Translations under genes and position numbers: made by a program | Notes under the pieces: generated by a model | Database searches by the model: none | What the model was told of the DNA's origin: nothing | Seen by the model: the letters and a program-made list of their open reading frames with translations, nothing else | Assembly: GCA_900766945.1 (NCBI GenBank) | Contig: CAAFXD010000268.1 | Coordinates: forward strand, 1 to 5,377 | Direction of reading: 5' to 3' | DNA from: Clostridia bacterium | Lineage (GTDB): Bacteria; Bacillota; Clostridia; Oscillospirales; Acutalibacteraceae | DNA length: 5,377 nt | Shown: positions 5,352 through 5,377 of the stretch, piece after piece | Layout of the letters: every line of letters starts with the position of its first letter | How positions within the stretch are numbered: position 1 is the stretch's first letter

Positions 5352-5377
5352 TGTCATTCTGAGCCGTTAGGCGAAGA
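5352..5377. repeat. Fragment of a TGTCATTCTGAGC...GCGAAGA interspersed repeat
   Basis: TGTCATTCTGAGC (5352-5364) followed by GCGAAGA (5371-5377) matches the beginning of a short repeat I recall as widespread between genes in bacterial genomes. The window edge cuts it. Together with the two palindromes it fills a gene-free stretch in which I find no credible coding sequence. Confidence 0.5.

Overview
The window looks like chromosomal DNA from a Gram-positive member of the Clostridia, most likely the Oscillospiraceae/Ruminococcaceae group. The signs are strong AGGAG-type ribosome binding sites before every gene, a sigma-A-type TTGACA-17-TACGAT promoter, a QueT ECF transporter, an OmpR-family regulator with a HAMP/HisKA kinase, Ala/Thr/Val-rich secreted proteins with MKK-type signal peptides, and interspersed TAGGGGCG palindromes. 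The taxonomic placement is inference; there is no rRNA or other marker gene.

Left half (1-2263, + strand): a tightly packed cell-surface operon. It holds the end of a small secreted protein (1-227), two complete paralogues of it (262-756 and 795-1277), and a 314-residue protein with a signal peptide, two beta-type ectodomains and a C-terminal membrane anchor (1319-2263). Gaps are 34, 38 and 41 bp, each with its own Shine-Dalgarno, and I see no internal promoter, so the promoter should lie to the left of the window. A perfect 10-bp terminator hairpin closes the operon at 2283-2311.

Middle (2342-4469, - strand): a two-component system, with the response regulator first and the sensor kinase overlapping it by 8 bp. 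It converges on the surface operon. Its likely promoter, an extended -10 TGCTACAAT, lies in the loop of the upstream gene's terminator.

Right (4551-5206, - strand): queT, the substrate-binding membrane subunit of an ECF importer for a queuosine precursor. It has a near-consensus promoter and a leader of about 93 nt with two strong hairpins, a plausible preQ1-type control region of unassigned class. Positions 5207-5377 carry no convincing gene and are filled by interspersed palindromic repeats.

Functional picture: the surface operon probably makes a family of beta-sandwich exported proteins and a membrane-held partner. Whether the neighbouring sensor/regulator pair controls them is only a positional guess. 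queT appears to be an independent unit.
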